A DNA stretch of 64,000 bases from Saturnia japonica (Eukaryota; Arthropoda; Insecta; Lepidoptera; Saturniidae), in the NCBI GenBank assembly GCA_033032175.1, contig CM065304.1:9114001-9178000 (forward strand). The letters run 5' to 3'. The notes under the pieces were generated by a model. The model did no database searches. It saw nothing but the letters and a program-made list of their open reading frames with translations, and had not been told where the DNA came from. The position numbers were made by a program, and so were the translations under genes. Below are positions 33,674 to 47,610 of this stretch, piece by piece. How positions within the stretch are numbered: the first letter of the stretch is position 1; the number at the start of each line of letters is the position of its first letter.

Positions 33674-34800
33674 CGCTGAGCAGTGTGCGCCAGTGTTGCC
33701 AAGTCAAGGAAACAAGAAGTGGCCGACAACTTTGATGAAGTTGCTATAATGTTAAATAGTGGCCAAAAATTTGGCTTGAAAACAAAAACAAGTTCATAAC
33801 TTAGAAACGTTTTATTTATTGATTCAATAACACACTCATTAAACATTGGTGGTTCTGATTTTTTAAAAACAAGGAAAGCCGTTTTTATTTATATCTTTTT
33901 CTTAGTAAACAATTAAGTGCATGTAAACTTATCTTATTTCTATACCTACTTTTTTTTTACTGCTCTCAAGATGCTAAATTTCAATAATCTTTCCCCCCTC
34001 AGCATTTGAGATAGAGGAATAGAGCCGTAAGAGGCAAATCATGAAATACTGATTCTTCACTGGCATTGTAGATGTATGAAAACAAGTGCTATGATATGGA
34101 AATATAAAATATTGTGTATTATTATAAATTATAATAGTTGCTAAATTCGTTGCTAAAATATTTAGCCACTATACTATTTCCATTTCTTAATTTTCTCGAT
34201 GACAGTTCTAATTTGATAGTTGTAGTGTTGTGACCAAATAAGTAATGATATCGATTGCATATATCGTGACAGTGGCGCTTCATCAGATTATGATTAAAAT
34301 AAATAAAGAAAGATTACTTGTCGTTATAATTATTTCGTTTCATTATCGAGTACCTACCTATACCAACCTATTTTACAACAGCTTCGAAAATTTTGAAGAA
34401 GATGGCATTATCAATCAAGAATTAATACGTGTAACATTTTGACATTATTAACATTTTAACATTAGTTAATAAATTTGTACAAAAGTATCCGGCAGTAGTT
34501 TAGTTTCTTACATTTTGTAAAAAAATATCGAGTCTGTTATCGTGTTACATTTATCGATATAGCTCCATCCCTATAAGTTTCTCCGACTCTGGTATAACCT
34601 TGTACGTGTGTAAACGTCATATTTTTATAAATTAATAAAAAAGACGCTCGTTCAAGTTTTTACAGGAGCTGTCATGGAGAAAATAAAGAAATAGAAATGG
34701 TATAATATTTTATACTTTTGGCTGAACCAATGTTCAATGTTGCCAGATATAGCCACAAAATGGCCAACTTGGCAGCACTGGCGGGCGCACGGCTGAGCGG
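33674..34800. mobile_element. Possible about 1.1-kb non-autonomous element bounded by inverted repeats
   Basis: 'gctgagcagtgtgcgccagt' at 33674 with the following 'gttgccaagt' faces its reverse complement 'acttggcagcactggcggg...ggctgagc' ending near 34800. An inner block (34186-34265, 'cgatgacagttctaatttga') is inverted at about 46850-46950, so it belongs to a dispersed family. No transposase was seen. Confidence 0.45.
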
Positions 34801-35099
34801 GTCAGCAGATTCATTCATTTCTCTAACTCCACAAATTATAAAGTATTATATTGTTTAAACAACAGATAGGACACGTCTAGTTGACAGGTGGTCGCTAAGA
34901 AGTTGACTGGTATTCAACACATTCATAAGAGTAGCGCTAGTGTGCTCAATATCGATATAGATACACTACTCTAAATTAATATTATACATAATATTAATTT
35001 TTATTTATTTTATGACAGACAAATTTTATTATAGGAGTTTGAATAAAACACAATCTTGGAATAAATTACTTTTTTATTTTTCTAATCTTATAATATTTA

Positions 35100-38000
35100 A
35101 TTTGGGCAATTCTTTCACGGGCAAGTCACGTCAGGGAATACCATACTGATTTTCCTTTCCGGAAAGTCGGTTATGTTATAACGGGTACGCGACCCCGGTC
35201 CCCCGAGTTACTACTGAATTAAGCCTAGCCTTCTGAGACAGTAGTATCCGTTTTAAACCTTTTCCTGTCAATATCCATAAATTTCCTATCCTTTCCAGTG
35301 GTTTCTATTCCTTTTCTCTCAGCCAAGCACGGTGCTAATGGATACGTGGCTAGGAGTGAGCCTACTCAGTAGCGTGCCAAATTGCCCTGGGATCTGGTGA
35401 CCCCAGAGTAAGACTAACCCTTGTCTGGTATGCGGGGCTCTGCCAGGCTCGATTATTTTTCCCTAGCTGCTCGTGGAAACGCAATAATTTCTAAAACAAT
35501 AAATAAAAATGGCGGCGGTGCGGTTCGTAACCCATCACGTTTCGTTTCCAGCGGGAGCGGAAAGCGGGCTGTGGAAAGCCGCTTTGCTACTTTAAATGTT
35601 AGGGGAGGATCTAATGAAAAAATAAATGAATTATATCAAATGATGGATGAGAGGAGAATTGATGTGCTATGCGTGAATGAGACGAAGCGGAAGGGGTGTG
35701 AAACCATAAATGATGGGCCCTGCATGGCATATTGGTCTGGAGTACCCAACACCAAAAGAGACTGCCAGGGTGTGGTGTCATTTCGTCTGCGCGAATGATT
35801 GTTTGTATGATTGAGTATGAATGGGTGAGTCCTAGACTCCTCTAAGTTAGGCTAAAAGTTGGGCTCACCCGTATTTTTGTCCTAGGTGTGTATGCACCTA
35901 CGGATTTGGGTGTCAGAAGTTCTACAGCACCCAAAAAGGAAAGTGAGGCGTTTTGGGATAGTTTCAGAGAAGTTCTAAAGAAGTGTAAGGATAATGAAAG
36001 GATTATTATGTTGGGAGACTTTCATGGAAGGGTAGGTGTGAAGCGTATGGGTATGAAAAGGTTTTAGGCACTCTTGGTGATGAGAGGATTAACGAAAATG
36101 GTAAAAGATTGCTTTATGTATGTTTGGAATGGAATCTTTTAGTAGCGAACACAATGTTTGCTCATTAAAGAGTTCATATGTACACAAGGGTTGAATGTGG
36201 TTTTAAAAGTATGATTGATTTTGTGGTCATCGATGAAAGACTGAAAGGACAAGTTCTGGATACTCGGGCGTATCGCGGTGTCGGTGTCGATACAGACCAC
36301 TTCCTGGTGATGTCACGGATTAGTGGTCTTTTCAAACGATGGCGACATGGGGTAGTAGAATCAATATCTAATATAGAACGTGTGAAAGTAGAAAATTTAC
36401 AAGAGGATAAAGTGAAAGATGAGTACATTAAAAAGTTGAAAGAACAATTAGATAGAAACAAAGAGATAGAAAGTTTATTGAAGTATTTTAAGGAAGGTGT
36501 AGTCAATGTTGCAAGTGAGGTATGTGGGGTTGCTAAAAGAAGGAATGGAAGAACACAGAAAAATATATGGATGGATACAGAGGTGCAAAAAGTTGTGGAT
36601 GGAAAGAAGAAAGCGTGGCTGGATTGGTTAGCAGGAAAGGCTGTTAAGATAATATAATCTGTTATAATCTAAGAGTGCAAAAGTCAACATTAGAGGATGT
36701 GGATAAGGCAAGAAAGGTTTACAAAACGATGAAAGAATTAGTGAAAAATGTTGTTAGTACGAAGAAAAAAGAGTGGAAAGATGAGTTTCACAGAAGGCTC
36801 CCTGATAATTTTCGAGCCAATATTAAAGTGTTTTGGAAATCGATTAGATTAGCTCAAGAAAAGACAACAAACTCAGAGTTATCTAAAATTAGATGCAAGG
36901 ATGGAAGTATTATAAAAGGAGAAGAATATGTGTTGAAGAGATGGAAGGAATATTTTGAAAATTTGTTTGAAAGGCAAGAAGTGCTAGCACCATTGGAAGT
37001 ACCTGCTCTTGGAATGAACTAAAGTGAACCTGACAGCATCATCAGTATGGAAGAGATTATGAAAGGTTTAAAAAGTATGAAATCTGGTAAAGCTGCGGGG
37101 TATGACAGGGTGTCTGTCGAAATGCTGAAGGCTGGACAGGATGTGGTAGCAAGTCAGTAGTACCGCCTTTTCAACTTGTGTTGGAGAAACGGTCGGGTAC
37201 CGGGAGACTGGCGCAAGGCTCTGATCGTGCCGTTATACAAGGGAAAAGGGTCACAACAAGACTGTAAAAATTACTGCGGAATTAGCCTTCTCAGTGTTGT
37301 CGGCAAACTCTATGCTAAGGTAATAATTGAAAGAGTTATGTTAGAAACAGATGATAGAATATGGGATGTTCAAGCGGGATTTAGAAAGAGTATGGGATGT
37401 ACGGATCAGGTCTTTTCCTTAAGGTGCATAATTGAAAGAAATTTGGCAACAGACCAAAAAGTCTTTTGTGCATTCTTGGATTTAGAAAAGGCTATGACAA
37501 AGTGATAAGGAATGAGTAGTGGTTTGCATTGTCTAGGCATGGGGTTGGCGGGGATTTGATACAAGCATTGAAATCTCTCTATGAGGATTCCAGGGCTTGT
37601 GTTAGAATAAATGGAGCATACACTGAATGGTTTGATATCCAAAAGGGTGTCAGACAGGGATGTGTAGCGTCTCTATGGCTGTTCAACCTATTCATGGATA
37701 ATTGTCTAACAGATTTGAAAGAGAGTGATTGTGGACTGAGAATGAACGAGTTACTTGTCAAATGTCTTCTTTAGCTGATGATCAAGTTTTACTTGCATCG
37801 TCAGTAAAGAAAGAAAACATGACAGAAGTATGTGTCCGGATTGATGAGGATGAACTGGAGTAAGTAAGTGAGTTTGTATACCTGGAATCGCTGTTTACCA
37901 GGGATGGAAAGTGTGAGAGTGATATAGGAAGGAGAGTAAATGCCGGTAATATGGTGAATGTGGCGTTACGCTCTTTTATGAGCAGCCAGAGGATTTCTAT

Positions 38001-38526
38001 GAAAGCTCGTTTGGCTGTGCATAGAGGAGTGTTGGTTCCAACACTCATGTACGGAAGTGAAAGCTGGGTGTGGCCGAAAAATCATGAAAATAAAATAAAT
38101 GCAGTAGAAATGAGAGCGCTAAGAGGTATGTCAGGAGTGAAATTGAGTGACAGGTTAAGAAATAGTGTGATAAGAGAGCTTTGTGGTGTGAAAGAAGATA
38201 TAGTCACACGGATTGAGAAAGGGATGCTTAGATATTTTGGACATGTTGAGAGGATGAATGAAAGAAGAATGACTAAACAAATTTATGATGCGAGTGTGAA
38301 AGGAATCGTTGGAAGAGGAAGGCCTAGACGAACATTTATCGATGAAATCGGAGACGTTCTGAAGAAAGGTAAGGTCAAGAGTACTCTAAACCGACGAACA
38401 TCGCATGAAAAGATTAATGAATGTTGAAGAAGCGAAAGAGGTATGCCAGGATCGTAACAGGTGGAAGGACGTGGTCTCTGCCTACCCCGTTGGGAAATAG
38501 ACGTGATTTATGTATGTATGTATGTA
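35100..38526 (+). mobile_element. RTE-like non-LTR retrotransposon, decayed
   Basis: A 3.4-kb element with a GC-richer 5' UTR (about 35100-35420), an apurinic-type endonuclease, a reverse transcriptase and a 3' end in a TATG microsatellite (38511-38526). Length, domain order (EN-RT, one ORF) and a short tandem-repeat tail in place of poly(A) point to the RTE clade. Clade assignment is by inspection only. Confidence 0.75.
35421..38450 (+). pseudogene. Endonuclease-reverse transcriptase ORF, multiple frameshifts
   Basis: Fragments in order: endonuclease N-part 35600-35800 (LNVRGGSNEKINELYQMM, LCVNETKRKG); middle near 35890-36030 with 'MLGDFHGRVG', the catalytic GDFN-like block; endonuclease end 36178-36360 (MIDFVVIDERLK, DTDHFLVMSR); RT 37040-37800 (CWRNGRVPGDWRKALIVPLY, AGFRKSMGCTDQVFSL, LDLEKA, then SLADD where active enzymes usually have FADD); post-RT region 37951-38427 (LMYGSESW, MLRYFGHVERMNERRMTKQI). 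Frames break near 35800, 36160, 36655, 37022, 37500, 37775 and 37861. It is non-functional. Confidence 0.85.
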
Positions 38527-39206
38527 ATTCTTTGAACAGCAGGTTTCCTTCCCGTAGTTTCTTTTCAACACTGCCCCATGCAATATTTTTTAATACTTCT
38601 ACACCAGTTGTGTATTTGCAATGCGCATGTTATTTTTATAGAAAAAACTTACAAATCAATATTATGCATGGGGCAGCCAAGCCAGTCTAGATTATATTCA
38701 GACATATAATTATTTTTTTAATTTTCTATAATTTCTTCTTTGTTACAGTTTGCATCCAGGTACCTGTTTGTAGAATTATTTAATTTGAAAATGGAACAAT
38801 AAATTTTGTGTCAGGGTACATTAAATTTCAATTTTTGAATTTATTTCTTTCCCTACATACTATTAGTTTATGGACCTTTCCTACTTCTTTCGAAAACATT
38901 GTTCTATTGCTTTCTGAGCAATTACACTTTTTTTTATTGTCTAGCTTCATACCCTGCTGTATAACCACGCGCATGTGTTCGTACTTTTTCTTTTAAAACA
39001 TCTCTAAGCATTTCACTTGGATTTGAACGAGTTTTCAGTCTGAGATAACTGGTATAAGTTATCAATTTGATTTTCAATAGAATTGTTGGTAGTGTTTTAG
39101 TTATTATTTATAGTTTAGAATATAATTTATTATAGTCTCTCCCAAATCCTCCTCACAATTTGAATTTTTTGAGTGAAAACCTAACATATTAGTAATTGTA
39201 AGTGAT
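38527..39206 (-). other. Region possibly continuing the P-like remnant
   Basis: No open frame longer than about 60 codons. On minus near 38890-38960 there is a cysteine-containing stretch (CNCSESNRTMFSKEV) that could be the decayed C-terminal part of the P-like transposase, but I cannot support this further. Confidence 0.25.
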
Positions 39207-39870
39207 TTATAAGCATTTGCAAAAGTGTGTCAGGATTGGTAAATCAATAATTATAGGATCGAATTCTTCCAAAAAATTTCCAGAGGATCCAGGTTCAAAT
39301 ATGTAGTGTAAAAAATTTTTACATTCTTTTTCCAAAACGTCAGAAAGTCGTAGGAGACTTTTTAGGGTTGTAATCCAATTTTTCAAGGTATGTATACTTT
39401 TAGTTACTGTTACTCCCCTGGATGCAGCCTGTTTATCAATAAATGTAATATCTTTTAATATTCTGATAGCTTCACGCCAAAAATCTCGATGTCTGCTATT
39501 CAATTTTACTAGAGCTCTAAGTTTTCCAGGAGCTCTACCACCTCTGATCCATTGTAGCTATCAAAAAGTTTATCAAAAAATTGTAGAGCACCTGCTATAT
39601 TGCTCAGTGTTTGGCTAATTTCTTCTCCATTCACTCTTTTTGCTGAAATTAAATACATTAGTAATTATTAATACAATTTTTATATTAGAAAATTTTATAT
39701 AATATATATCATATCAAAAATATAATTAATAGAAAAAAGAAACACTTACTAAATGTTGCCGTATATCTTAGTATAGCAGCCATGCGTTCACTGAATACTT
39801 TTGCAGTATTACTCACTTTAATTATTTTTTTTCGTGCATAACATGTTCGTCAGTGATTTTATGGAGAGTT
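39207..39870 (-). pseudogene. P-element-like (THAP9-type) transposase remnant
   Basis: Minus-strand fragments in order: about 39770-39870 'HKITDEHVM', 'KVSNTAKVFSERMAAILRY'; a small GT-AG intron (donor 'gtaagt' near 39755, acceptor near 39645); about 39500-39645 'EEISQTLSNIAGALQFFDKL' then 'FDSYNG'; and 39207-39503 'LNSRHRDFWREAIRILKDI', 'TLKNWITTLKSLLRL'. The order VFS...A, FDSxN, FW, NWI matches the GTP-binding/central region of P transposases. A frameshift near 39530 separates the last two blocks. The call rests on motif order from memory, so confidence is moderate. Confidence 0.5.
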
Positions 39871-39899
39871 TTTGCTTCTCCAATCCAAAGGATTTGATG

Positions 39900-41400
39900 T
39901 CTGCCGCCTCACTGTCACTCCCGTGAGTATAAGTACCTAATGTAATTTTTTTTTTATTGGGTTTTTTCAAAATGTCTCTCGGGCCGGATCATATATTACA
40001 GCGGGCCAATTACCACAAAAAATAATGCACGATTTTTCTCATAAGTTTTTAGGATGATATGGTTAGAGTAACAGTTTAAAGACTTTATAGTTATGTACCT
40101 CCGTAGTCATTCTGCAGTCACGGTCGCACCTAAAGAAGTTTTACTTCAAAAAAGGTCGATTGCTTTCATTACTTTATTATTGCAGCAGTGAAATTTACTA
40201 ACGAGTTGACATGATTATTTATTGAAAAATTATAATTATTTATTAAACTTACTACATAAATAATTATCTTATGCACAATAATGTACTCTGTGGTAAATAG
40301 CACCACAACCAAACACTTGTCACAAACTTAATAATTTTGAAAGTTTTTACTTCTTTATGCTGTAGCCGTAATATCTCTATAGCTGTAGCAATAAAGCTAA
40401 ACGGGTCGAAATAAAACAACATATACTATAAATTGAAATTTATATTTACATAAATTAATTAAATGTTCGAGAACTAAAATTAAAACTTAATAACGTATTA
40501 TTTATTTACATGCGTAACATAATGAAAAAGGTATTTAATCGATAAATCGAAATTTCTTACGTAGATGTGGTGTTTCATACTATATGTATGATTTTTTTTA
40601 AAACGAAGAACTTCTTCAAACAATCTTTTATTTTTCATTACATGGAACACCTTCCATGACCACCGGTATGCAATGATATTTTAGTAGAAACGGTATTGAG
40701 GCTAGTATTGAGTACATGCATTCGTGAATGATGGACAATTAATTGTCTTCACTTCTCTTTCGATTTGATCGCAGCGTGAACGAGAAGAAACTTTTAACCT
40801 TTTTCTACAACAAAGTTTCCACCTTTCCAACAAAATTTGGACAGTTTTCAAATTGCCTTTAGTGAGAGTAAGTATAACCGGTTTATTTGGCGGTGTGATT
40901 CAATGAGATATAATAATGTAATCATTCGATTATAGCCATTAGTAATTACTAATGTTAGGTTACTAATATTAGTGGTTATTAATTTCATAAGAATTAGAAG
41001 TGCCAGGTAATACCTACCGGTAACACACATAGGGCAAATGCTTATGTGATTGATTGATTTTAACCATTGAGATTTTTTGTCCAAAAGTTAGTCATGGAAA
41101 AAATACATTTAGGTAACAGCGAAGTTACCAAAGTTCATGGTAAATCATTAAAAGATGAAACCTCTTGTTCCAATATAAAATTTAATTGTATAAATAATAA
41201 TTTCACGCGGGTGAAGGCGTCTGTAAAAACTAGCAAATGATTGAAATAACGTACAAAAAATTACAACAACGATATAATATCAAGTACATTTTCTATATTG
41301 ACACATCGAAGTTAATTTGAAAAGTTTAGGTAAAATAGCTTATTGACGCGTTTGGTACAATAGGTACATTCTAAAATTTTACAAATGCTTTAGCGCAGTA
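39900..41400. other. AT-rich intergenic DNA
   Basis: No gene or clear element was seen. A short fragment near 41205-41240 ('cacgcgggtgaaggcgtct') is a reverse-oriented tail of the dispersed 'ccccgcggtttcacccg' repeat family. Confidence 0.45.
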
Positions 41401-41423
41401 GCGCTAGTAGCGTGTAGTAACAC

Positions 41424-41855
41424 ACTATGCCGCCGTCACGGATGTTGGTTGTCTATTGTCTAACCCCCACCGGGTTGTCAGGCCGTCAACGGTTACAACT
41501 GAAATTATGCTCACGTCTTAATGCCGATTTTTGCGGCACGACCGCGACCGGCGGCATATCCGCGCAGTAAACTGCCTTCAGCCGTGCCGCAGGGTGTAAA
41601 ACAACCTGAAACGCGGCAGTCAGCGTACCAGCAACGTCCAAATTATCGTATATTAGGTACCAGAAGTATTGTACTTTACCGACTTTTGCTTTTACCGATT
41701 TAATGTATTCTTCCACTGATAAAATTATCGTATTGTCGTGCGATATTTTGAAATATTGCTATTCTACTTCGTTCGAAGACATGACATTGTCATACATGTA
41801 CGATAATAATTATACGGTAGTGAACTCTGTCATGCCGCGCCGTGCCGCCGGCATA
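41424..41855. repeat. CpG-rich block with weak inverted ends
   Basis: A GC-richer island in AT-rich DNA. Its left side 'tatgccgccgtcacgg' is roughly mirrored by 'ccgtgccgccggcata' at about 41840-41855, which suggests a MITE-like element of about 430 bp. The overlapping ORFs on both strands have no motif. Confidence 0.3.
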
Positions 41856-41859
41856 ATGT

Positions 41860-44800
41860 GTAATTTTTATACACACATCTTTTTACTTATCGATAGCAGA
41901 ATATTAAGCACAAGTAGCATAAATCTCAATTTTAACTTTATACTATGTAAGCATTATAATAACAATTTTAAAGATACACTATGCTAAAATTTATTATGAA
42001 ATATCATAATCCATTCCCGACCTATACAATAAATCTGTACTAATTTATAAATAAATTATTTCTTAATACCTACAATACCACGACCAGACTGATTTTCAAC
42101 TGATGTGTTAATGGAGACTTTGTTTATTGATTCGTGTACATAGGTTATAAAACACGAAGCTAGACCACTGATAATAAAAAACACTGATACACTGATCACG
42201 AAACACTGATAGGCCGAACATTTTATAATAAAACATTAACTTTTTTAAATGTTTTTGGCTACTGTGCACACATCTATCAACTTCACGTGAATAGATTTTT
42301 TTTTAAATTATTCCTTTAATCTTCAAACACAGTTCATCCAAAATAGTTGATCCCTTATTAAAACGGTCCAGGGAGTTTTTTAGTCGTTAAAATGCATGTT
42401 CCTAATTATTATTTATACATAATCTACTTTACTTGTGCACAATAACCAAACTACAGCACATAAAATGCGGCTAAAATAACATAGTATGGGAATAAATAAC
42501 ATAAGTTTATGAATTAAAATAAAAACCACCACATGACATCATAGATCCCGTCATAAACGTCACATAAACTTTGCAGATATTGTTTTCTAAGCAATATAAA
42601 TAGCGGAAGCGTTTTTCATATACAGTAATACATTCAGTGTTTAAACAAACTTTCGAACACAAATCATTGCCGCTCTTTTAATTACTGAGGGAAAATTAAT
42701 GTTTATACAAGTTATTAGCATTTTCAATAACCGATAGTAGTTTTACTCTTTAATGAGAACCCTCTTATACAAGTTTATTGCCGATCACGCGATCTCACGT
42801 GATCCCATCCCACCTTGTTTCTGGTTTATTTTATTTTTCTATGTTCTTAATACAACTGACCTGGACTGTGACAATTAACTCGTTATACAAATTATGAAAT
42901 GCTCTAATTTAGACATTATATATAAATACTTAATATCGGCTGCCTACTAAATTCTAAGTTAGAAGCTGCACAAAGATTAAATACAATAATTTTATGAATA
43001 TATTCCAAAGCAATCACTATAACTATAAAACACATTTAATCTATTTTTTTCTGTTCGAGAGAAATCAGTTTATTTTCAAACTTGGCAATGCAACACTGGC
43101 CTAGATTGCACAAGGTCTGACCCCTTACTTAATATCTCTCGGATGATAACTTGTACTAAACTTTAACAATCCGATTATAATAAACATCAACAATTACATT
43201 ACAATATAATTATTACATATCACTTAAACTCAAAACGAAAATTAAATTAAAAACAGAGTGGCCTTTTTATAGTAACGCCAGTTAGCAAACGGCCTATTAT
43301 AAGAGAAATCCTTTTCCGAAGCCAATGAGATTGTTATTTATCCAAGCTGCTATCCTCTCAATACTTTTTCTCATAACCAAAACCAGGAATTAACAATAAA
43401 TAAAATAAAAAACAGGCCGTTCACGGCTATTATCTGAGAGATGTTATGGAATTCCGTATTTAAAAGAAACAATCGGATATCAGTAAAAAAAATAAGGATG
43501 GACTCGTATGAGACACACGAGTGAGGAAAACAACTTCAAATTTAGTTATTTAAAATAAAGTCAATATTATTATATTTACCTACAAATGTTCAATATGGTT
43601 CGAATAATATTTGTATTTTAGTTATTTGAAAAATGTATTACCCGAAAGTATCGGATATCAGAAGTAATTTCATATTCGTATCATTATGTATGCCGAAACC
43701 GATCAAATACCTACTCGTATAAGATATCCACATACGAAATGTCATATCGGCAACATTCCTGATCTAATCGTTAGTAATTACTTATTAAAAAATTGGATAC
43801 TGAAGGAACGATCGATCGAAATTGAAAACCGTTATTTCTGCATTTTCAATGTAAGCGTTCATGACAAACAGTGCAGCATTTGTTGACTGTTTATAATGAT
43901 GGCTACTCTGATAAAATGCATCTGAATAAGATTAGATATTCGTTAATTATAATTACTAATAGTTCAATTGAATCTTTAGAAATACATATTATATTAAAGA
44001 TTTGCAATTACTAAGTTTAATGTACTTATATACTTAACTCCTAGTGGTGTACCCGCGGCTCCGCACGCGTTTATAGTTACGCATCCCGTAATTTTATTTT
44101 TACCCATATTGTTGACAATTCATATGCCGTATCAATTGAGGAATGGCGTATATTTCCCGTGTACAATTTTCATCAAATAATTATTTTTATTTCTTTCTTA
44201 CCAAAAGCATAAATATGAATATCCCTAATTTGAGACATGACGGGTTCTGCATACAAACTTTCACCTAAGTTTCATTTTCACCATATGTGGAAGAACAAAA
44301 TGAAATAATTCACTTGTAGCAAAACTGTATAATCCAGATAATTTACAATAGGTATATCCCTTAGAATATATAAAAACTCGCGCGCCGCAATTGACAGAGC
44401 ACGTCATATTTCTATCATAAAATAAAACAGTAATTATACCGTACTACGTAGCTAAACAGTTTAAAAACCTTCAGCCTATCTTAAAAAGTATACTGGACTA
44501 TCATTTAATAGGTAATTATTAGAAATACAATACATTCTTTATTAAGTAAAACAACTTCACTATATCAACAAACCTGATTGATAATAAACACACTGGTTGG
44601 TATGGTAGCCAATGTCATTTTACCATTATAGCGTATGCGCATTTGGTGTTCCCATATTTTTTTCATAGAAACTTTTATCCCCTATTTTCTACCCTTAAAG
44701 TTTTATTTTCGCTACAAAAAGTACCCTATGTCCTTTCCCAATGTGCAATCTATCTTTATACCAAAATTCATCAAAATTGGTTCAGCGGCCTAGACGTGAA

Positions 44801-46040
44801 AACGTAACAGATAGACAGAGTTACTTTCGCATTTATATATTAGTATGGATAACCGGAGACATTATTTCTGTTATTTTAAAAATTGAAATATCCTCCTACA
44901 TTCTTTTTCATACTCATAGAAAATTATTTGCTTCATAGTGGCTGTGTATAAATATATAACATGTATTTTCATACTATAAAAAGAGACAGTACAACTTAAA
45001 GGCGGAAATATATTTTAAACAAGTGACGCGACACGGTGAGAATGGGACCGAACTATGCTATATAAATCGAGATAGAAAGATGAGAGGTCGCATCGCATCG
45101 GTTGTATTAATGTGCCACAATACGCGTCACTTAGCATGGCGTGTTAAAAGTATGTTATCTGTATGTATTTTAAAACTTTTCTGTATAAAAAATTCCAACA
45201 TCAAATAATAACATAATAGTGTAAAGTATGTACGTATAAAATATTCACTTAAATACTTTCATAATAATGTATTATTAAATAACTATGTATTTGAAAATAT
45301 TAACAGACTGTGAACGAATTTAAACACTATCGAGTATACTATTTATTATCTTTTTTCAGATATTTCATTAGATGAGCTAGAAAAAGTGATAAAAACTATT
45401 AACTACATACAATGACTGTGTTTACGTTTGTGCGCGCATCACGCAAAAACTACTGAATAGATATTAAGCTTTTTTTGTGGTTGCTAGTTAATTAAGTATC
45501 TAAATATATATCTACATTTTTATTATATTCATGTTTTAATATATACTTGTTTAAAAAAACGGCTAAATTACAAATACTTCCAGATTCTCTTATAAATACA
45601 CTATCAATTGATCGTATCAATAAATGTTACATAAATATTGATTGATGGTCTCGGAGACCGATTAAGTAGATTTAAGATATAAAGAGAAATATACGTTGCC
45701 TTTACATCCCAAATTATCATTATAAAGAACTACGTACATGTATATAAAAATTATCCAGAAAGTTATTTAAGAAAATATTATTATTTTATCATTCCACATA
45801 TAATTCGACGATTTCACTATAATTTGGAAATTCTAAAAATTTTATGATATGTATGTGTATATATATATATACGAGTGTAATATGTATTCTGATAAATAAA
45901 CGAATTATATTAAAATATACTATCATTACTTTTAAAAATAGATTTAAAAAAAAAACTTACAAACATTAAATAAATCAACAGATCAGAAATTATTCGAAGA
46001 ATTACAAAAATATTGTAACATCAATAAAATCAAATAGCTT
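41860..46040. other. Gene-poor AT-rich DNA with repeat tails
   Basis: No coding exon was recognised. At about 44041-44830 is a dispersed-repeat tail ('gtacccgcggctccgcacgcg' through 'acgtaacagatagacaga'), typical of lepidopteran non-LTR element 3' ends. The rest is featureless. Confidence 0.45.
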
Positions 46041-46044
46041 ATAG

Positions 46045-46140
46045 CAGTTTTTTTTTTTTTTTTTAGAACTGACTACACTGTTAGCCTGAGGGGCCCTAAA
46101 GCCGCTGCGGCTTTTACAGCTTCACCGGACTTGGGGTTAT
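46045..46140 (-). repeat. SINE-like repeat family B with poly(A) tail
   Basis: A T-run of about 17 on plus (A-tail on minus) is followed by 'actgactacactgttagcct' and 'cttttacagcttcaccgg', matching 3787-3908 and 20410-20510. Confidence 0.7.
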
Positions 46141-46844
46141 AGCAGTAAAACTAAGCCATTTTTATGTCAATTTAATCCATTATTTTGATCTCTTAGATCT
46201 AGCTTGTTGTTCATCAATATAATAGAAACTGATGGAACTTATTTATAAAAATAATCCTTATAAGTAGATATATAGAAAGTATATTTTTTTAATGGTTAGA
46301 ACAGTCTGATACTTTGAAAAAATCACAGATAAAAACACACGGTGGTAATTTTTCTAGATATTCGAGAAAATGCTTGTAAATGCCTGTTAACAGGGATGTC
46401 GCAAATTAATATTTACAACAAAATGTTATATCAGTTGATTATAAAAAAGGTCTTTACAATGGACGGCCGCAGGATTACTTTCAGAGAGGTGCATCAGCAT
46501 CTACACACTATACTATTAACAAAAAATGTCATACATAATACATGTATTATATATAGACAATCATAAATATATTGTACAGTAACCTAGACACCTAAGTTTT
46601 TATTCAAACAATAACTCAATAAAAAAATCTTAATCTTTTCTTTCCCGACAGGGGGGTGCAAGAGCACCCCTCGCCCCTGATGTCGGCCTCCATGGCCTAT
46701 ACTATTTTCATTATATTTAAGTGGCGAGTAGTTTTCTCGTGACGTACATATTTAGAATGTGATGTCGAAAGTCTAAAACAAAAAAAGCTTATTGAAATTC
46801 TTATTTTAATCAATATCTGATGAATCGTCACTACTTATTTCATA

Positions 46845-46965
46845 TCGATATTCATTCAGATCGATATCATTCCTTATTTGGTCACAACACTACAACTATC
46901 AAATTAGAACTGTCATCGAGAAAATATAAGAAATGGAAACGGTATAGCCTCTACAAATAAAGTAA
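46845..46965 (-). repeat. Dispersed repeat, inverted sibling of 34176-34265
   Basis: 'ttatttggtcacaacactac' and 'aactgtcatcgagaaaatat' are the reverse complement of the block at 34176-34250, with few differences. Confidence 0.65.
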
Positions 46966-47610
46966 ATTATTAAAAATGTTAATAATCATACACTTTGTTC
47001 ATCATAAGAAGACCTGCATGAAGTGTCCCTAGAACGTAAATTGTTAGGTCGTGTAAATTACGATATAACCTAAAACATGCATTTTGACTATCAATTATTA
47101 TTATATTACTTATAAAAAAATATATGGTACTGATAAATATTATAAAACATTTTGCACGACAAATTCCTAAATGACTCCCTTTTTTAACAATGATTTTTGT
47201 GAATTTAATAATTCATGAATTGAAAACTAATCGTATTAATCGAAAATTAATTATAAAACGGATATATTTCAATTTTTAGTTTATTTTTTAAATTTTGAAT
47301 AAAAAATTCAAATTATTACACCCGTGGATATTAAATGCCGATGTTTGACGTGAAGATCATTTATTTCAATTCCACACAGTTACAAATTACACGAACTCAC
47401 CACACTATTATTTATTTCACTGTGGTTTCGCTTCCTTTTATCGCTTTACAATTCAAAACAGAACTGAACTGCTCGGCGCTTAGCCTGAGTCGCTCATATA
47501 CCTACACTAAACGACCGTAGAAACATCGTGAAGCATCGCGACCCCTCTTGATGTTTAATTTCAATGCCTACTCGGTGACGTAATCGAGGCGATAAGCCCT
47601 ATACATATGT

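Noticed and set aside
41486..41987. Overlapping ORFs on both strands in the CpG-rich block
   Set aside because: No motif, no splice context; the block looks like an inverted-repeat element.
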